Shown here: positions 9,690-17,728 of the stretch, one piece after another | Numbering within the stretch: the stretch's first letter is position 1 | Layout: each line of letters opens with the position of its first letter | Source of the DNA: JAUWQU01 sp964605095 | GTDB lineage: Bacteria; Planctomycetota; Phycisphaerae; SM23-33 | Length of the DNA: 29,792 nucleotides | Assembly: GCA_964605095.1 (NCBI GenBank) | Contig: CAZSBS010000020.1 | Span: 1-29,792 of the forward strand | Reading direction: 5' to 3' | Notes under the pieces: generated by a model | Told to the model about the DNA's origin: nothing | Seen by the model: only the letters and a program-made list of their open reading frames with translations | Databases searched by the model: none | Made by a program: the position numbers and the translations under genes

Positions 9690-11312
9690 ATGGCACGCAT
9701 ACTTTCAAGCGGCAACGAGGCGGTGGCGATGGCGGCGATGGACGCCGGCGTGGCGCTGGGCAGCGGCTATCCCGGCACGCCATCCACCGAGATCCTGGAG
9801 CACTTTTCCCGCTTGGGCGGCAAGGCCCAGTGGTCGCCCAATGAAAAGGTGGCCCTGGAAGTCGCCCTCGGGGCCGCTTTCGCCGGCGCCCGGGCCCTTG
9901 TTGCCATGAAGCACGTGGGCCTGAACGTGGCGGCTGATCCGCTTTTCACCGCCGCCTACACTGGCGTCACAGGGGCGCTGGTGGTTGTCTCATGCGACGA
10001 CCCGGGCATGGCCTCCAGCCAGAACGAGCAGGACAACCGCCGATACGCCGTCGCCGTTGGCGTGCCCATGCTGGAGCCGTCCGACTCACAGGAAGCGTAT
10101 GATTTCACCCTGGTCGCCATCGAGATATCGCAACGATGGGGCCTGCCCGTGCTGTTGCGGCTGACCACGCGGGTATGCCATTCCAAGTCGATCCTGAGGC
10201 GGCACGGCAACGTCGCGCCGGCCCCCAAGGCTGACTTTGTCCGCGACATCCCTGGACGGGTGATGATCTCGGCGTACGTGGATGTTGCGCACCGCAAGCT
10301 GCGCAAGAAGCTCGACGAAATCAAGGCGTGGAACGAGGGTTCGTCGCTCAATCCGGTGGTCGAGGGCGAAGCCTCAAGTGGAGACCAAGGCCAATGCGTT
10401 GGGGCGGCGGAATTGGGGATTATCGCGTCGGGGGTAGCCTACTTTCATGCGAGGGAGGCGGCACCGGGGGCCGGCTTCCTGAAACTGGGCATGACCTATC
10501 CTCTGCCGATGAAGCGGATCGTCGACTTCGTCCGCTCGAAGAAGCATTGCGTGGTGATCGAGGAAGGCGATCCGTACTTGGTCGATTCAATCCGCGCCGC
10601 CGGCATAGCAGTCGAGGGCAAGAGCGAGATGTACCGCTTTGGCGAGTTGAACGTCAATCGCGTCCGGCGCATCCTGGCCGGCGACGTCTCGCCCGAGCCG
10701 GCCAAGTCGCCGGGCAAGCCGCCGCAGTTCTGCCATGACTGTCCGCACCGCCAGGTGTTCCAGACGCTGGGCAGGCTCGGTTGCATCGTTGCGGGCGACA
10801 TCGGCTGCTATACGCTGGGGGCGCTGCCGCCGTTCGAGGCGATGGATAGTTGCGTCTGCATGGGCGCCTCGATCGGCATCGGGCTGGGGCTGCGGCACGT
10901 GCTGCCGGCGGAGCAGGCCCGGAAGGTCGTCAGCGTCATCGGGGACAGCACCTTCGTCCACAGCGGCATCACCGGCCTTGTGGAAATGATCTACAACCCC
11001 CCGACCACCGGTCACGTGGTCCTGATTCTGGACAACGGCACCGTGGCCATGACGGGGCTCCAGGAGCATCCCGGGACCGGGCGAACGCTGAACCACAAGC
11101 CAACGGGGCGCGTGGTGTACGAAGACTTGGCAAGGGCTCTGGGCGTCAGGAACGTGCATGTGGTGGATCCGGTTGGAGACCCGGGCGGCCTAGATCGGCT
11201 GCTGACCGATAGCCTGGCCAAGGACGAGTTGACACTGATAGTCGCCCGCCGGCCTTGCGTCCTGGCGGCCAGGAAGATCAGAGAGATGGGGGTGCCAAGT
11301 GAGGGAGAGTGA
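9690..11312 (+). CDS. iorA: Indolepyruvate ferredoxin oxidoreductase alpha subunit lacking the ferredoxin domain
   Basis: The 540-residue alpha subunit of an arylpyruvate or 2-ketoacid oxidoreductase, which oxidatively decarboxylates a ketoacid to an acyl-CoA with thiamine diphosphate. The N-terminal pyrimidine-binding domain has GNEAVAMAAMDAG and GYPGTPSTEI. The C-terminal TPP domain has CHDCPHRQ, GDIGCYTLG, MGASIG and VIGDSTFVHSG. The start at 9690 is preferred over the ATG at 9654 because AAAAGGTG lies just upstream and the family begins at this point. The protein ends shortly after ARRPC, where family members normally continue into a two-[4Fe-4S] ferredoxin domain with several CxxCxxC motifs. 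No such cysteines are present, so electrons must leave through another subunit or the enzyme is altered. The beta subunit follows directly. Confidence 0.88.
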   Translation: MARILSSGNEAVAMAAMDAGVALGSGYPGTPSTEILEHFSRLGGKAQWSPNEKVALEVALGAAFAGARALVAMKHVGLNVAADPLFTAAYTGVTGALVVVSCDDPGMASSQNEQDNRRYAVAVGVPMLEPSDSQEAYDFTLVAIEISQRWGLPVLLRLTTRVCHSKSILRRHGNVAPAPKADFVRDIPGRVMISAYVDVAHRKLRKKLDEIKAWNEGSSLNPVVEGEASSGDQGQCVGAAELGIIASGVAYFHAREAAPGAGFLKLGMTYPLPMKRIVDFVRSKKHCVVIEEGDPYLVDSIRAAGIAVEGKSEMYRFGELNVNRVRRILAGDVSPEPAKSPGKPPQFCHDCPHRQVFQTLGRLGCIVAGDIGCYTLGALPPFEAMDSCVCMGASIGIGLGLRHVLPAEQARKVVSVIGDSTFVHSGITGLVEMIYNPPTTGHVVLILDNGTVAMTGLQEHPGTGRTLNHKPTGRVVYEDLARALGVRNVHVVDPVGDPGGLDRLLTDSLAKDELTLIVARRPCVLAARKIREMGVPSEGE

Positions 11313-11313
11313 G

Positions 11314-11817
11314 ATGCCTGGCGCTGCGCGCGTCACCAATATCGTCATCGTGGGCCTGGGCGGGCAGGGCGTCATCACCGCCTCTGACGTCCTGGCGGAA
11401 GCGGCGTTTGTGGCCGGGTGGGACGTCAAGAAGAGCGAACTGCACGGCATGAGTCAACGGGGCGGTATCGTCACCAGCGACGTACGCTTCGGGCGGGCGG
11501 TCTTGAGCCCGATGGTGCCCGCCGGAGAAGCTGACTACCTGGTCGCGCTGGCCCCGGACCAGGCCGAGCCCAACCTGCGCCTCCTTCGCAAGAGCGGCGT
11601 TCTCATCACCCCCTGCGCCATCGACGAATCGCAACTATCGGACCGGCGAAGCTTGAACATAGGGTTGTTGGGTGTGCTCAGCGCACACCTTTCCATCGCG
11701 CCGGAGCATTGGATCGCGGCCTTGCGCGCAAAGCTGCCAGAGAAGCTGCGCGCGGCGAATGAACAGGCGTTTGAAGTGGGACGTCAGACGGGATCGAGTT
11801 CCGAAATCTCTGCCTGA
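11314..11817 (+). CDS. iorB: Indolepyruvate oxidoreductase beta subunit (POR gamma-type domain)
   Basis: A 167-residue partner of the preceding alpha subunit, with the glycine-rich GLGGQGVITASDVL at the N-terminus and SELHGMSQRGG, both hallmarks of the pyruvate/ketoisovalerate oxidoreductase gamma domain. I chose the ATG at 11314 because GGGAGAGTGAG lies just upstream. A GTG at 11299 in the same frame would overlap the end of iorA. The close spacing indicates a two-gene operon. No acyl-CoA synthetase or ferredoxin gene is adjacent. Confidence 0.88.
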   Translation: MPGAARVTNIVIVGLGGQGVITASDVLAEAAFVAGWDVKKSELHGMSQRGGIVTSDVRFGRAVLSPMVPAGEADYLVALAPDQAEPNLRLLRKSGVLITPCAIDESQLSDRRSLNIGLLGVLSAHLSIAPEHWIAALRAKLPEKLRAANEQAFEVGRQTGSSSEISA

Positions 11818-11920
11818 CAGTGGAGGCTCAACTCTTGCCGAGGTCCGCCCGGACCGTGGCCCCAGACAAAAACCTCATTGGCGCCGCGTAATGTGTGCCG
11901 CATCGTTCCCGATCAGGTCT

Positions 11921-12223
11921 TCATCCACAACCAGGTCCCTTGGATACTTTGAGGGCGATAGCCAGGAAGAGGCCCGAACCCGCAAGCGCCGCCCCCGCGG
12001 CGATCATCGCCGCCCAATGCGCTCCCAGGTACGGCGCCAGGCCGATGACCAGGGCGGCGATCATCAACCCCATCGCGCCCAGCAGCAAGGCCAGGGCCGT
12101 AACCAGCAGGCCGATCACCGCGTAGGATCGCCAGGCCGCCTTAACGACGGCCGACATTACGCCGGCTGCGCCTGCCTTGGCGGCAGCAGCAAGTAATAGG
12201 ATGATGTCATCGATAATACTCAT
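11921..12223 (-). CDS. Small membrane protein, phage-holin-family / DUF1469-like
   Basis: About 100 residues beginning MSIIDDIILLL. It has two long hydrophobic hairpin segments (about residues 33-55 and 63-92) separated by a short loop, and a short charged tail (KVSKGPGCG). This is the layout of the holin superfamily-6/DUF1469 proteins that often accompany DUF883 proteins. The start is set by an ATGA overlap with the stop of the upstream DUF883 gene; a longer frame running into that gene is less likely. It is the third gene of an operon behind RNA element copy 1. Function is unknown; a role in envelope stress is inferred from its partners. Confidence 0.7.
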   Translation of the reverse strand: MSIIDDIILLLAAAAKAGAAGVMSAVVKAAWRSYAVIGLLVTALALLLGAMGLMIAALVIGLAPYLGAHWAAMIAAGAALAGSGLFLAIALKVSKGPGCG

Positions 12224-12537
12224 CGCTCGTGCCACCTCATCAGCCTGCCCAGGACCCAGCCGACGCCCAACGCCGCCAACACGCTGACGAAAGGGCGCTC
12301 CGCGATCTTCGAGGCGCAACTCTTCAATCCGTCATCGTATCGCTGCCTGACGGCATCGGCGGCATCGTGGACCTGATCGAGCCGATGGGCCGCCGATTCA
12401 TGCACGGAGGCCTTGGCATCGTCAACGTATGAACCCGCCTTTGCCTTGACGGCCGCGATCACGTCCTTCATGTCGTCCCGCATATCCTTGACGTCCTTCG
12501 TCAAGGCGTTCACCGCCTTTTCATAGTCAGTGCTCAT
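12220..12537 (-). CDS. DUF883 (ElaB/YqjD-like) membrane-anchored protein
   Basis: A 105-residue protein: a charged amphipathic helical region (about 1-75, rich in Lys, Asp and Ala) followed by a single C-terminal membrane anchor (PFVSVLAALGVGWVLGRLMRW). This is the DUF883/ElaB layout. Relatives in enterobacteria are inner-membrane, stationary-phase, ribosome-associated proteins. A strong ribosome-binding site (GAGGAG) precedes the ATG at 12537. It lies 59 nt downstream of the DUF3309 gene and overlaps the holin-like gene by ATGA. Confidence 0.82.
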   Translation of the reverse strand: MSTDYEKAVNALTKDVKDMRDDMKDVIAAVKAKAGSYVDDAKASVHESAAHRLDQVHDAADAVRQRYDDGLKSCASKIAERPFVSVLAALGVGWVLGRLMRWHER

Positions 12538-12596
12538 GTATTCTCCTCAGAGTAACCTACTAAGATCAGGGTCTCTCTCAACCGCCACCCGGCCGC

Positions 12597-12761
12597 TCAG
12601 AAGCCGAAGCGGATGACGTTGAGCAGCAGCAGCACCACCAGGATCACCAGAAGCACTCCCAGGATCCCGCTGGGGCGATAGCCCCATTGACGACTGTGGG
12701 GCCAGGTCGGCAGTCCGCCAACGAGCAGCAAGACTAATAGAATCAGCAGGATCAGTCCCAT
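12597..12761 (-). CDS. DUF3309-family small hydrophobic protein
   Basis: A 54-residue, almost wholly hydrophobic protein: a transmembrane segment (MGLILLILLVLLLVGGLP), a short polar loop with WPHSRQWGYRPSG, then a second segment (ILGVLLVILVVLLLLNVI). This matches the DUF3309 pattern. The ATG at 12761 has AAGGA about 8 nt upstream; an in-frame ATG at 12788 lacks this support. It is the first gene behind RNA element copy 1, about 80 nt after the terminator. A short overlapping frame, MERTLPWD, starts just before it and ends a few bases inside it. Confidence 0.75.
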   Translation of the reverse strand: MGLILLILLVLLLVGGLPTWPHSRQWGYRPSGILGVLLVILVVLLLLNVIRFGF

Positions 12762-12841
12762 GGTAAGGTCCTTTCCATGTTGCCGCAAACTCGCCCGGAA
12801 CCCACCTTGGGTTTACCGGAGGTTTCCAGCACCGCAGGAGA

Positions 12842-12980
12842 CAAAAAAAGCCGACGTGGCTGAACACGCAAAAGGTGCTCCAACCACGTCGGCTTACTCG
12901 TCAACGGGCCTGCCCTGAGGGCCTGCCCTTTGTATAGCCATCCGACTGAGAACTCGTGCCTTCGCACGCGCTCCTCTACA
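12842..12980 (-). promoter_or_regulatory. Structured leader RNA, copy 1 (upstream of DUF3309-DUF883-holin)
   Basis: First of five related elements. From the 5' end: hairpin GTGC/GCAC; closing helix P1 GTCGG (12946-12942) with CCGAC; inner pairs GCT with AGT; then GGGC/GCCC enclosing GCCC/GGGC; the conserved single-stranded stretch CCCGTTGACGAGTAAGCC; and a terminator. The -10 box (TACAAT) lies at 12992-12987. The P1 3' strand (12893-12888) is also the 5' arm of the terminator, so the two structures exclude each other. Ligand and mechanism are unknown. The family assignment rests on alignment of the five copies in this window. Confidence 0.8.
12843..12893 (-). terminator. Intrinsic terminator of RNA copy 1
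   Basis: A 10-bp perfect stem GCCGACGTGG / CCACGTCGGC with a partly paired loop, followed by seven T residues in the minus-strand sense. It lies between the -10 box and the DUF3309 gene, so downstream expression requires readthrough. Confidence 0.85.
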
Positions 12981-12986
12981 CTCTCT

Positions 12987-13012
12987 ATTGTAGCGCGCTC
13001 GGCAGCCGAAAC
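12987..13012 (-). promoter_or_regulatory. Promoter of RNA copy 1
   Basis: -10 box TACAAT (12992-12987) with GTTTCG 14 nt further upstream (13012-13007). The same GTTTCG-14-TATAAT arrangement occurs at copies 2 and 5, and with 15 nt at copy 4. Copies 1 and 5 also share AGAATAAGCTC immediately upstream. Confidence 0.65.
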
Positions 13013-13183
13013 GAGCTTATTCTGGAAAATATTACTCCGCTGCCGCTATTCATCGCCTACACTTAAAGTTACTGGGCCGCCGTCGGCCCCTGCTGCGTTG
13101 CGTGCCCGGGCTGCGGAATCAATCTGGACGGCGTTTCGGCTGGGACAACCAGTTGGAGAACGTCTGGAGTAAATGGGGCACTG

Positions 13184-15208
13184 ATGCGAAGGATTGGCAA
13201 CTCGATTAAGTCGTCGCCGCTCATCGCGGTCGCGGCCGCCTGTGTTGTGGTGGCGTCGCTGTATTATGCGCGCGACGTGCTCATTCCCCTGGCGCTGGCG
13301 GTGCTGCTGGCATTCCTGCTGAAGCCTTTGGCCGGCTTGCTGGAAAAGTTGCGTCTCGGGCGCGTGGCGCCGGTGTTGCTGACGGTGCTCCTGGCGATAG
13401 GCGTGGTGGGTCTGTTGGGCTGGGTGCTGCAGGCCCAATTCGTCAACATGGCCAACAGACTGCCCGACCTTCGTGCGGAGATTCAGCGGAAAATCGGCAA
13501 CCTCCGCGGCTTGTCCGGCAAGCTCGGGGAGGCGACCCGAAACGTCGAGAGGACGGTCAGGGAGGCGGCTGATCCGTCCAGCACTCAACCAGCGACCGCC
13601 CCGTCGACGCAAGTCGCCGCGCCGACGTGGCAGTCGCTTTTCTCACGCTCGGGTGAGCCCGCCCTGCCACAAGTGAGCCGTCAGAACCCGCTTCCGGTCC
13701 GCATCTACCCCGAGTTTGCCTCGGCTACAGACAACGTCACCGGAATCCTCATCCAGATGCTGCGCCCTTTGGCCACCACCGGCCTGGTCATCGTGTTTGC
13801 CATCTTCATGCTATTGAAGCGCGAGGACCTTCGCGACCGCTTTGTCCGCCTGACCAGCCGCGGGCGGGTCAACTTCTCCACTCAGGCGGTCGATGACGCC
13901 GCAGCTCGTATCAGCCGATATCTTCTGGCGCAGTTATGCGTCAACACGGCCTACGGGCTTGTGGTAGCTCTAGGGCTGTGGATCATCGGCCTGACGCTGG
14001 GCGCGGCCGAGGGGGGCTTCCCGAACGTGCTGCTGTGGGCGCTGCTGTGCGTGGCTTTTCGTTTTGTCCCGTATGTCGGGCCGGTGATCGGGGCAGCGTT
14101 CCCACTGGCGATTGCGTTCGGCTTCTTTCACAGCAACAGCATCTTCCTGGTAGCCCTGATGATGTTCATCGGGCTGGAGATCGTCGTCCAGTTCATCGAG
14201 CCGCTACTTTACGGGTCCAGAACAGGCATCTCCGCACTGGCCATTCTGGTCTCGGCCATCTTCTGGACCGCGGTGTGGGGCCCCATCGGGATGTTGCTTT
14301 CGATGCCCCTGACGGTGATGTTGGTGGTGATGGGCAAGTACATTCCACAACTGAAGTTCCTGGATATTCTGCTGGGCGACGAGCCGGTCCTGGAGCCGCC
14401 TGAGCGGATCTACCAGCGGCTGCTGGCTCTCGACCAGGAGGAAGCCGTCGAACTGGCGCATGCGTTCGCCAAAGAGCGTTCGGCCGAGGCGCTGTACGAG
14501 GAGGTGCTCATACCCGTCCTGACTATGTCCACCCACGACAACCACCGCGGTAAGGTGGATGACCGGCGGCAGCGTTTCATCCACAAGAGCCTTCGGGTGA
14601 TCGTTGAAGAGCTGGGCGAAGAACAGCGACTACTGCCCCCAGGCCCGCTGCCCGAGGACCCCACGCAGGCCCATACGCCCGGCGACGGGAAGCCTGGAGA
14701 TACCCCGCCGGAGCCATCAGGCAAAGTGCCGCAACCGCCCATGGTGCGCGTTCAGGTGCCAGTCGGCAGCGCGGTTAATGTCCTGGTCCTGCCGGCCGGT
14801 GAAGAGGCCGACGAAATCGCCGGCATGATGCTGGCACAATTGCTGGAAGGCCGTGGATATTGTGTGACCGTCGCCTCGGCCTCTTCTCTGGTAAGCGAGG
14901 TGCTGGCGGTGGTCGAGCAGAAGCAGGCGCGCGTGGTCTGCGTGTCAGCCACGCCGCCGGGGTCCGTGGCGCGGGCACGGTACCTTTGCAAGCGGTTGCA
15001 CGAGAAGCAGGCGGACCTGCGAATCATCGTCGGTCTGTGGGCGTTCCGCGGCGACCTGGCGCCGACGAAGAGCCGGCTGGCCTTTGCGGCCCCGGGACAG
15101 GTGGTCATCAACCTGCGGGAAGCGCAGGAGCACATCGACCATCTGGCCCAGCCGTTCATGGTGGCCGGACAGGCCACCGCGGGTCAACCGGGCGGGGCGC
15201 CTTCGTGA
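13184..15208 (+). CDS. AI-2E family transporter with extra C-terminal alpha/beta domain
   Basis: A 674-residue protein. Residues 1-400 form a PerM/TqsA-like AI-2E family permease: an N-terminal hydrophobic pair, a soluble stretch rich in Ala/Thr/Pro (about 100-185), and six or so further segments including the family-like FVPYVGPVIGAAFPLAIAFG and IEPLLYGSRTGISALAILVS. Normal members end near residue 350-400. Here a linker (about 400-530, Pro-rich at its end) leads to a domain of about 130 residues beginning VNVLVLPAGEEADEIAG. That domain resembles a Rossmann or cobalamin-binding-like fold, but no cobalamin-type DxHxxG motif is present. The substrate is unknown; family members export varied small molecules or ions. 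The gene stands alone on the plus strand, with a weak ribosome-binding site before ATG 13184. Confidence 0.8.
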   Translation: MRRIGNSIKSSPLIAVAAACVVVASLYYARDVLIPLALAVLLAFLLKPLAGLLEKLRLGRVAPVLLTVLLAIGVVGLLGWVLQAQFVNMANRLPDLRAEIQRKIGNLRGLSGKLGEATRNVERTVREAADPSSTQPATAPSTQVAAPTWQSLFSRSGEPALPQVSRQNPLPVRIYPEFASATDNVTGILIQMLRPLATTGLVIVFAIFMLLKREDLRDRFVRLTSRGRVNFSTQAVDDAAARISRYLLAQLCVNTAYGLVVALGLWIIGLTLGAAEGGFPNVLLWALLCVAFRFVPYVGPVIGAAFPLAIAFGFFHSNSIFLVALMMFIGLEIVVQFIEPLLYGSRTGISALAILVSAIFWTAVWGPIGMLLSMPLTVMLVVMGKYIPQLKFLDILLGDEPVLEPPERIYQRLLALDQEEAVELAHAFAKERSAEALYEEVLIPVLTMSTHDNHRGKVDDRRQRFIHKSLRVIVEELGEEQRLLPPGPLPEDPTQAHTPGDGKPGDTPPEPSGKVPQPPMVRVQVPVGSAVNVLVLPAGEEADEIAGMMLAQLLEGRGYCVTVASASSLVSEVLAVVEQKQARVVCVSATPPGSVARARYLCKRLHEKQADLRIIVGLWAFRGDLAPTKSRLAFAAPGQVVINLREAQEHIDHLAQPFMVAGQATAGQPGGAPS

Positions 15209-15533
15209 TCCTGGCACTCAGGTCTTCGCGGGGGACAGCGGCCGCCAAGGCGGGACGGCCTAATCTTGCGCCTTCTGGGTGCGCCCACGTCAAATAGTGC
15301 CCTCACTGAAGGCTGTGCGCACTTCCTGTTCGACACAACATGGCTGATCAATTTGTCAAACCATCGTCATCGCAGCCCTCTTCGGCTGCTGACACTACCC
15401 GAACTTCGCCGCACGGAAGTCGATGGTCCGGCACACCGTGCGGTTCACGAACGAAGAGTCCACCGTGTAGACGCAAACAGACCGTTGAGGACAAGGTCAC
15501 GACCGACACGACTTGCCCGGCGCACGAGCTGCA
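15209..15533. other. Intergenic region without a recognisable gene
   Basis: About 325 nt between two convergent genes. Short open frames on both strands show no family features. It carries the second copy of a 28-nt repeat (15253-15280). No clear intrinsic terminator was seen. Confidence 0.5.
15253..15280. repeat. Direct repeat copy, matches 17227-17254
   Basis: Twenty-seven of 28 bases match 17227-17254, including the 23-nt perfect core that begins GCCTAATCTTGCG. At the other site this sequence is the 3' end and stop of the 77-aa gene; here it lies outside any gene. The two copies flank the UbiB-like gene. Confidence 0.85.
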
Positions 15534-17207
15534 CTATCTCTTACCGTTCTTCCGTCGCTCGTCGAATATGAAAATGTTGATCAACATTACAATGCCCCCC
15601 GCCGCCGCCGCGATGAAGAGGATGATCGCCAGGACTGGGTAATCGAATATCTTCCAGCGCGTTTCGATGCTCATCATCATGGCCGCACCGATGATCAAAG
15701 CAGCGAGGATTATGCCCGACGCGATGCGGTTGGCAACCTTCTGAAAACCCTCCGTCAACATTCTCTCGTCGATCGCGTCGACCTTGATTTCCAGATTGTT
15801 GTCGGCGATCCGGTCCAACACCCTGTTGACCCGGCCGGGAAACTTGGCGACAAACTCCTTGGCGTCGAGCATGCCCTGCATGAGATTGCCCTGCGACGCG
15901 CCCTGGAATAGCCGTTGCCGCATGACATCGAAGGCACAACTGCGGAGGGCGGCGTTGGGATCGAACTCCGGGTCCAGCGTCCGCGCCACGATGTCGAGAT
16001 TCAGCAGCGCCTTGCCCAGCAACGTGAACTCCGTCGGCACGTGGATGCCGTTATCGCCGCAGGCGCGCGCGACTTCCATGACTATATGGCCGACCTGGAT
16101 TTGCTTGCCGCTAGCGCCTTGGAGCTGGCTCACTACCTCGTTAACCTCACGGCGGAACTTCTCCTCGTCGAACGAATCTTCCTGCCGGCCCATGTTTGTC
16201 GCCACGGTGGCCGCATCGTCGCCGCGCCCCTCGCTAATCGCCAGCAGCAGTTTCAAGATCTGATCCTGCATGTCCGGGCCGAGCCGCGCGACCATGCCCA
16301 GGTCGATGAACGCCAGCCGCCGGTCGTCGGTGATGAAGATGTTGCCGGGGTGCGGGTCGGCGTGGAAGAATCCATCGACCAGAATTTGCTGCATGTACGC
16401 ACGGAAGAGTTCGTTCGCAAGTCCCGCCCCATCCATTTCGAGCCGCACAACCGGGCTGAACGTTGTCACCTTCGCGCCGCGGACGAAATCCATCGTCAGC
16501 ACGTGGGCGCTGACGTAATCCTCCACCGGCTGCGGCACGATGATCCGCTGAAACTTCGCCAGGTTTTGTCCGAGCCTGGTGAGGTTGCGGGCCTCCATGC
16601 GGTAGTCAAGTTCCTGCAGCAGAACTCTGCGGAACTCCTCGACCATGAGGCTGAACTCATACCGCCGGCCCATCGCGGTGTGGTTATCGATAACCGTGGC
16701 GACTTGGGCGAAGGCTTCGAGGTCTTGAAGAATCAGTTGGCGGATTGCGGGTCGCTGGACCTTGACCGCCACGGTCCGGCCGTCACGGAGCGCCGCACGG
16801 TGCACCTGGCCCAGAGACGCCGCGGCGATCGGCTGCGGGTCGAATTCGGAAAATGCCTTGGAAATCTTGACACCAAGTTCCTCGTGGACGATCTCTTCGA
16901 CCTGCACGTACGGGAAAGGCTCAACCTTGTCCTGCAAGCGGGCCAGCGCTTCGAGATAAGGCGACGGCAAGAAGTCGGCACGCGTGGAGAGGAGCTGGCC
17001 GATCTTGATGAAGCTTGGGCCCAGCGCTTCCAAATCCTTGGCTAATTCTTCGGCCTTGTGCGGCTCGCTGGTGGCCTCGGGAGCTTCCAACCCAGTTGCC
17101 TCGGCGAGCTGGGCGTTCCGCACCACATCCGACCGCCCGTACTTCATAAACAGACGGGCGATGTCTTTGTATCGCCTAAGATTGTCTAGCTTGAGTGAAA
17201 GTGCCAT
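15534..17207 (-). CDS. UbiB/ABC1/AarF-family atypical kinase
   Basis: A 557-residue member of the ABC1/ADCK/UbiB family. Visible features are the KxGQ motif region (FIKIGQLLSTRADFLP, about 66-82), the Ala-rich nucleotide loop AAASLGQVH (about 128-136), the VAIK-type lysine in TVAVKVQRP (about 149), the catalytic-loop-like FFHADPHPGNIF, and DLG in place of DFG (FIDLGMVARL). Two hydrophobic segments at the C-terminus (GIILAALIIGAAMMM and YPVLAIILFIAAAAGGIVML) anchor it to the membrane, as usual. Family members support isoprenoid-quinone biosynthesis or lipid homeostasis. AGGAG precedes the ATG. It is the last gene of a minus-strand group with the 77-aa protein, DUF2934 and lipoprotein genes, 26 nt after the 77-aa gene. 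Confidence 0.92.
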   Translation of the reverse strand: MALSLKLDNLRRYKDIARLFMKYGRSDVVRNAQLAEATGLEAPEATSEPHKAEELAKDLEALGPSFIKIGQLLSTRADFLPSPYLEALARLQDKVEPFPYVQVEEIVHEELGVKISKAFSEFDPQPIAAASLGQVHRAALRDGRTVAVKVQRPAIRQLILQDLEAFAQVATVIDNHTAMGRRYEFSLMVEEFRRVLLQELDYRMEARNLTRLGQNLAKFQRIIVPQPVEDYVSAHVLTMDFVRGAKVTTFSPVVRLEMDGAGLANELFRAYMQQILVDGFFHADPHPGNIFITDDRRLAFIDLGMVARLGPDMQDQILKLLLAISEGRGDDAATVATNMGRQEDSFDEEKFRREVNEVVSQLQGASGKQIQVGHIVMEVARACGDNGIHVPTEFTLLGKALLNLDIVARTLDPEFDPNAALRSCAFDVMRQRLFQGASQGNLMQGMLDAKEFVAKFPGRVNRVLDRIADNNLEIKVDAIDERMLTEGFQKVANRIASGIILAALIIGAAMMMSIETRWKIFDYPVLAIILFIAAAAGGIVMLINIFIFDERRKNGKR

Positions 17208-17226
17208 GACCCGAGATCTCCTGGTT

Positions 17227-17254
17227 GGACTGCCTAATCTTGCGCCTTCTGGGT
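17227..17254. repeat. Direct repeat copy, matches 15253-15280
   Basis: It covers the last codons and stop of the 77-aa gene. See the entry at 15253. Confidence 0.85.
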
Positions 17255-17467
17255 CGTTGCCGCGACCTTGGCCTTGGCCCGTTGTTCCAGGTCTTGCACC
17301 TTCTCCACCGCCTTGGCCTTGTCCTGCCGAATCTTTTCCTTGTCCACCGACACAGTGATGTTCGGCGTGTTGCCTTGGCTGTCAGACGAGACAGTGAACC
17401 ATCCTCTGTAGAGGCCCATGCCGATGATGCCGGCCACGATCAGAACGAGAATAAGCACGATCTTCAT
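17234..17467 (-). CDS. Small membrane-anchored coiled-coil protein, unknown function
   Basis: Seventy-seven residues: an N-terminal membrane segment (MKIVLILVLIVAGIIGMGLY) and an extracytoplasmic or cytoplasmic tail that ends in a charged helix with heptad-like Lys/Glu/Ala content (KEKIRQDKAKAVEKVQDLEQ). No family recognised. A strong ribosome-binding site (AAGGAG) precedes the ATG. It sits between the DUF2934 and UbiB-like genes in one minus-strand group. Confidence 0.7.
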   Translation of the reverse strand: MKIVLILVLIVAGIIGMGLYRGWFTVSSDSQGNTPNITVSVDKEKIRQDKAKAVEKVQDLEQRAKAKVAATTQKAQD

Positions 17468-17509
17468 CTCTATCTCCTTAATGAGAGCGTCTTCCTGTCG
17501 TTAGCGTTC

Positions 17510-17702
17510 TTAATGCAAGGGCGTTGCCGCCTGCTGGCCCAGTCGCCTGATCCTCTCCTCCGCTTCCTCCCAGAAGCGTTCGGTCTGACCTTCCGGGCGG
17601 CCGGCCTGTTCCCAGATCTGGTAGGCCAAAGCCTCCGTGGATTCCTGCCGGCCCGGCTGAAACTGGGGATTCCTATGCTCGTGCTTGTTGTGGTGCGACA
17701 TG
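17510..17702 (-). CDS. DUF2934-family small protein
   Basis: Sixty-three residues from MSHHNKH. The core IWEQAGRPEGQTERFWEEAE is the DUF2934 signature (helix, GRPEG turn, helix ending in W..AE). The N-terminus is His/Asn/Gln-rich. The start at 17702 is preferred over the in-frame ATG at 17716 because GAGGAG lies at the right distance before it. Function of the family is unknown. Such proteins are often found near stress genes. Confidence 0.78.
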
Positions 17703-17728
17703 GAAATACTCCTCAAAATGTTTCTCTG

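Noticed and set aside
12850..12893. Independent small RNA with no cis role
   Set aside because: Promoter plus terminator would fit an sRNA, but the constant placement just before co-oriented operons and the shared P1/terminator strand favour a cis switch. Not excluded: a terminated leader could also act in trans.
12842..12995. Miniature transposable element (MITE)
   Set aside because: No terminal inverted repeats or target duplications are visible; copies are always oriented toward a gene, with promoter and terminator intact and helices covarying. Spread by duplication remains possible.
15915..17045. Plus-strand open frame of 376 codons
   Set aside because: Antisense to the UbiB-like gene, which has clear family motifs.
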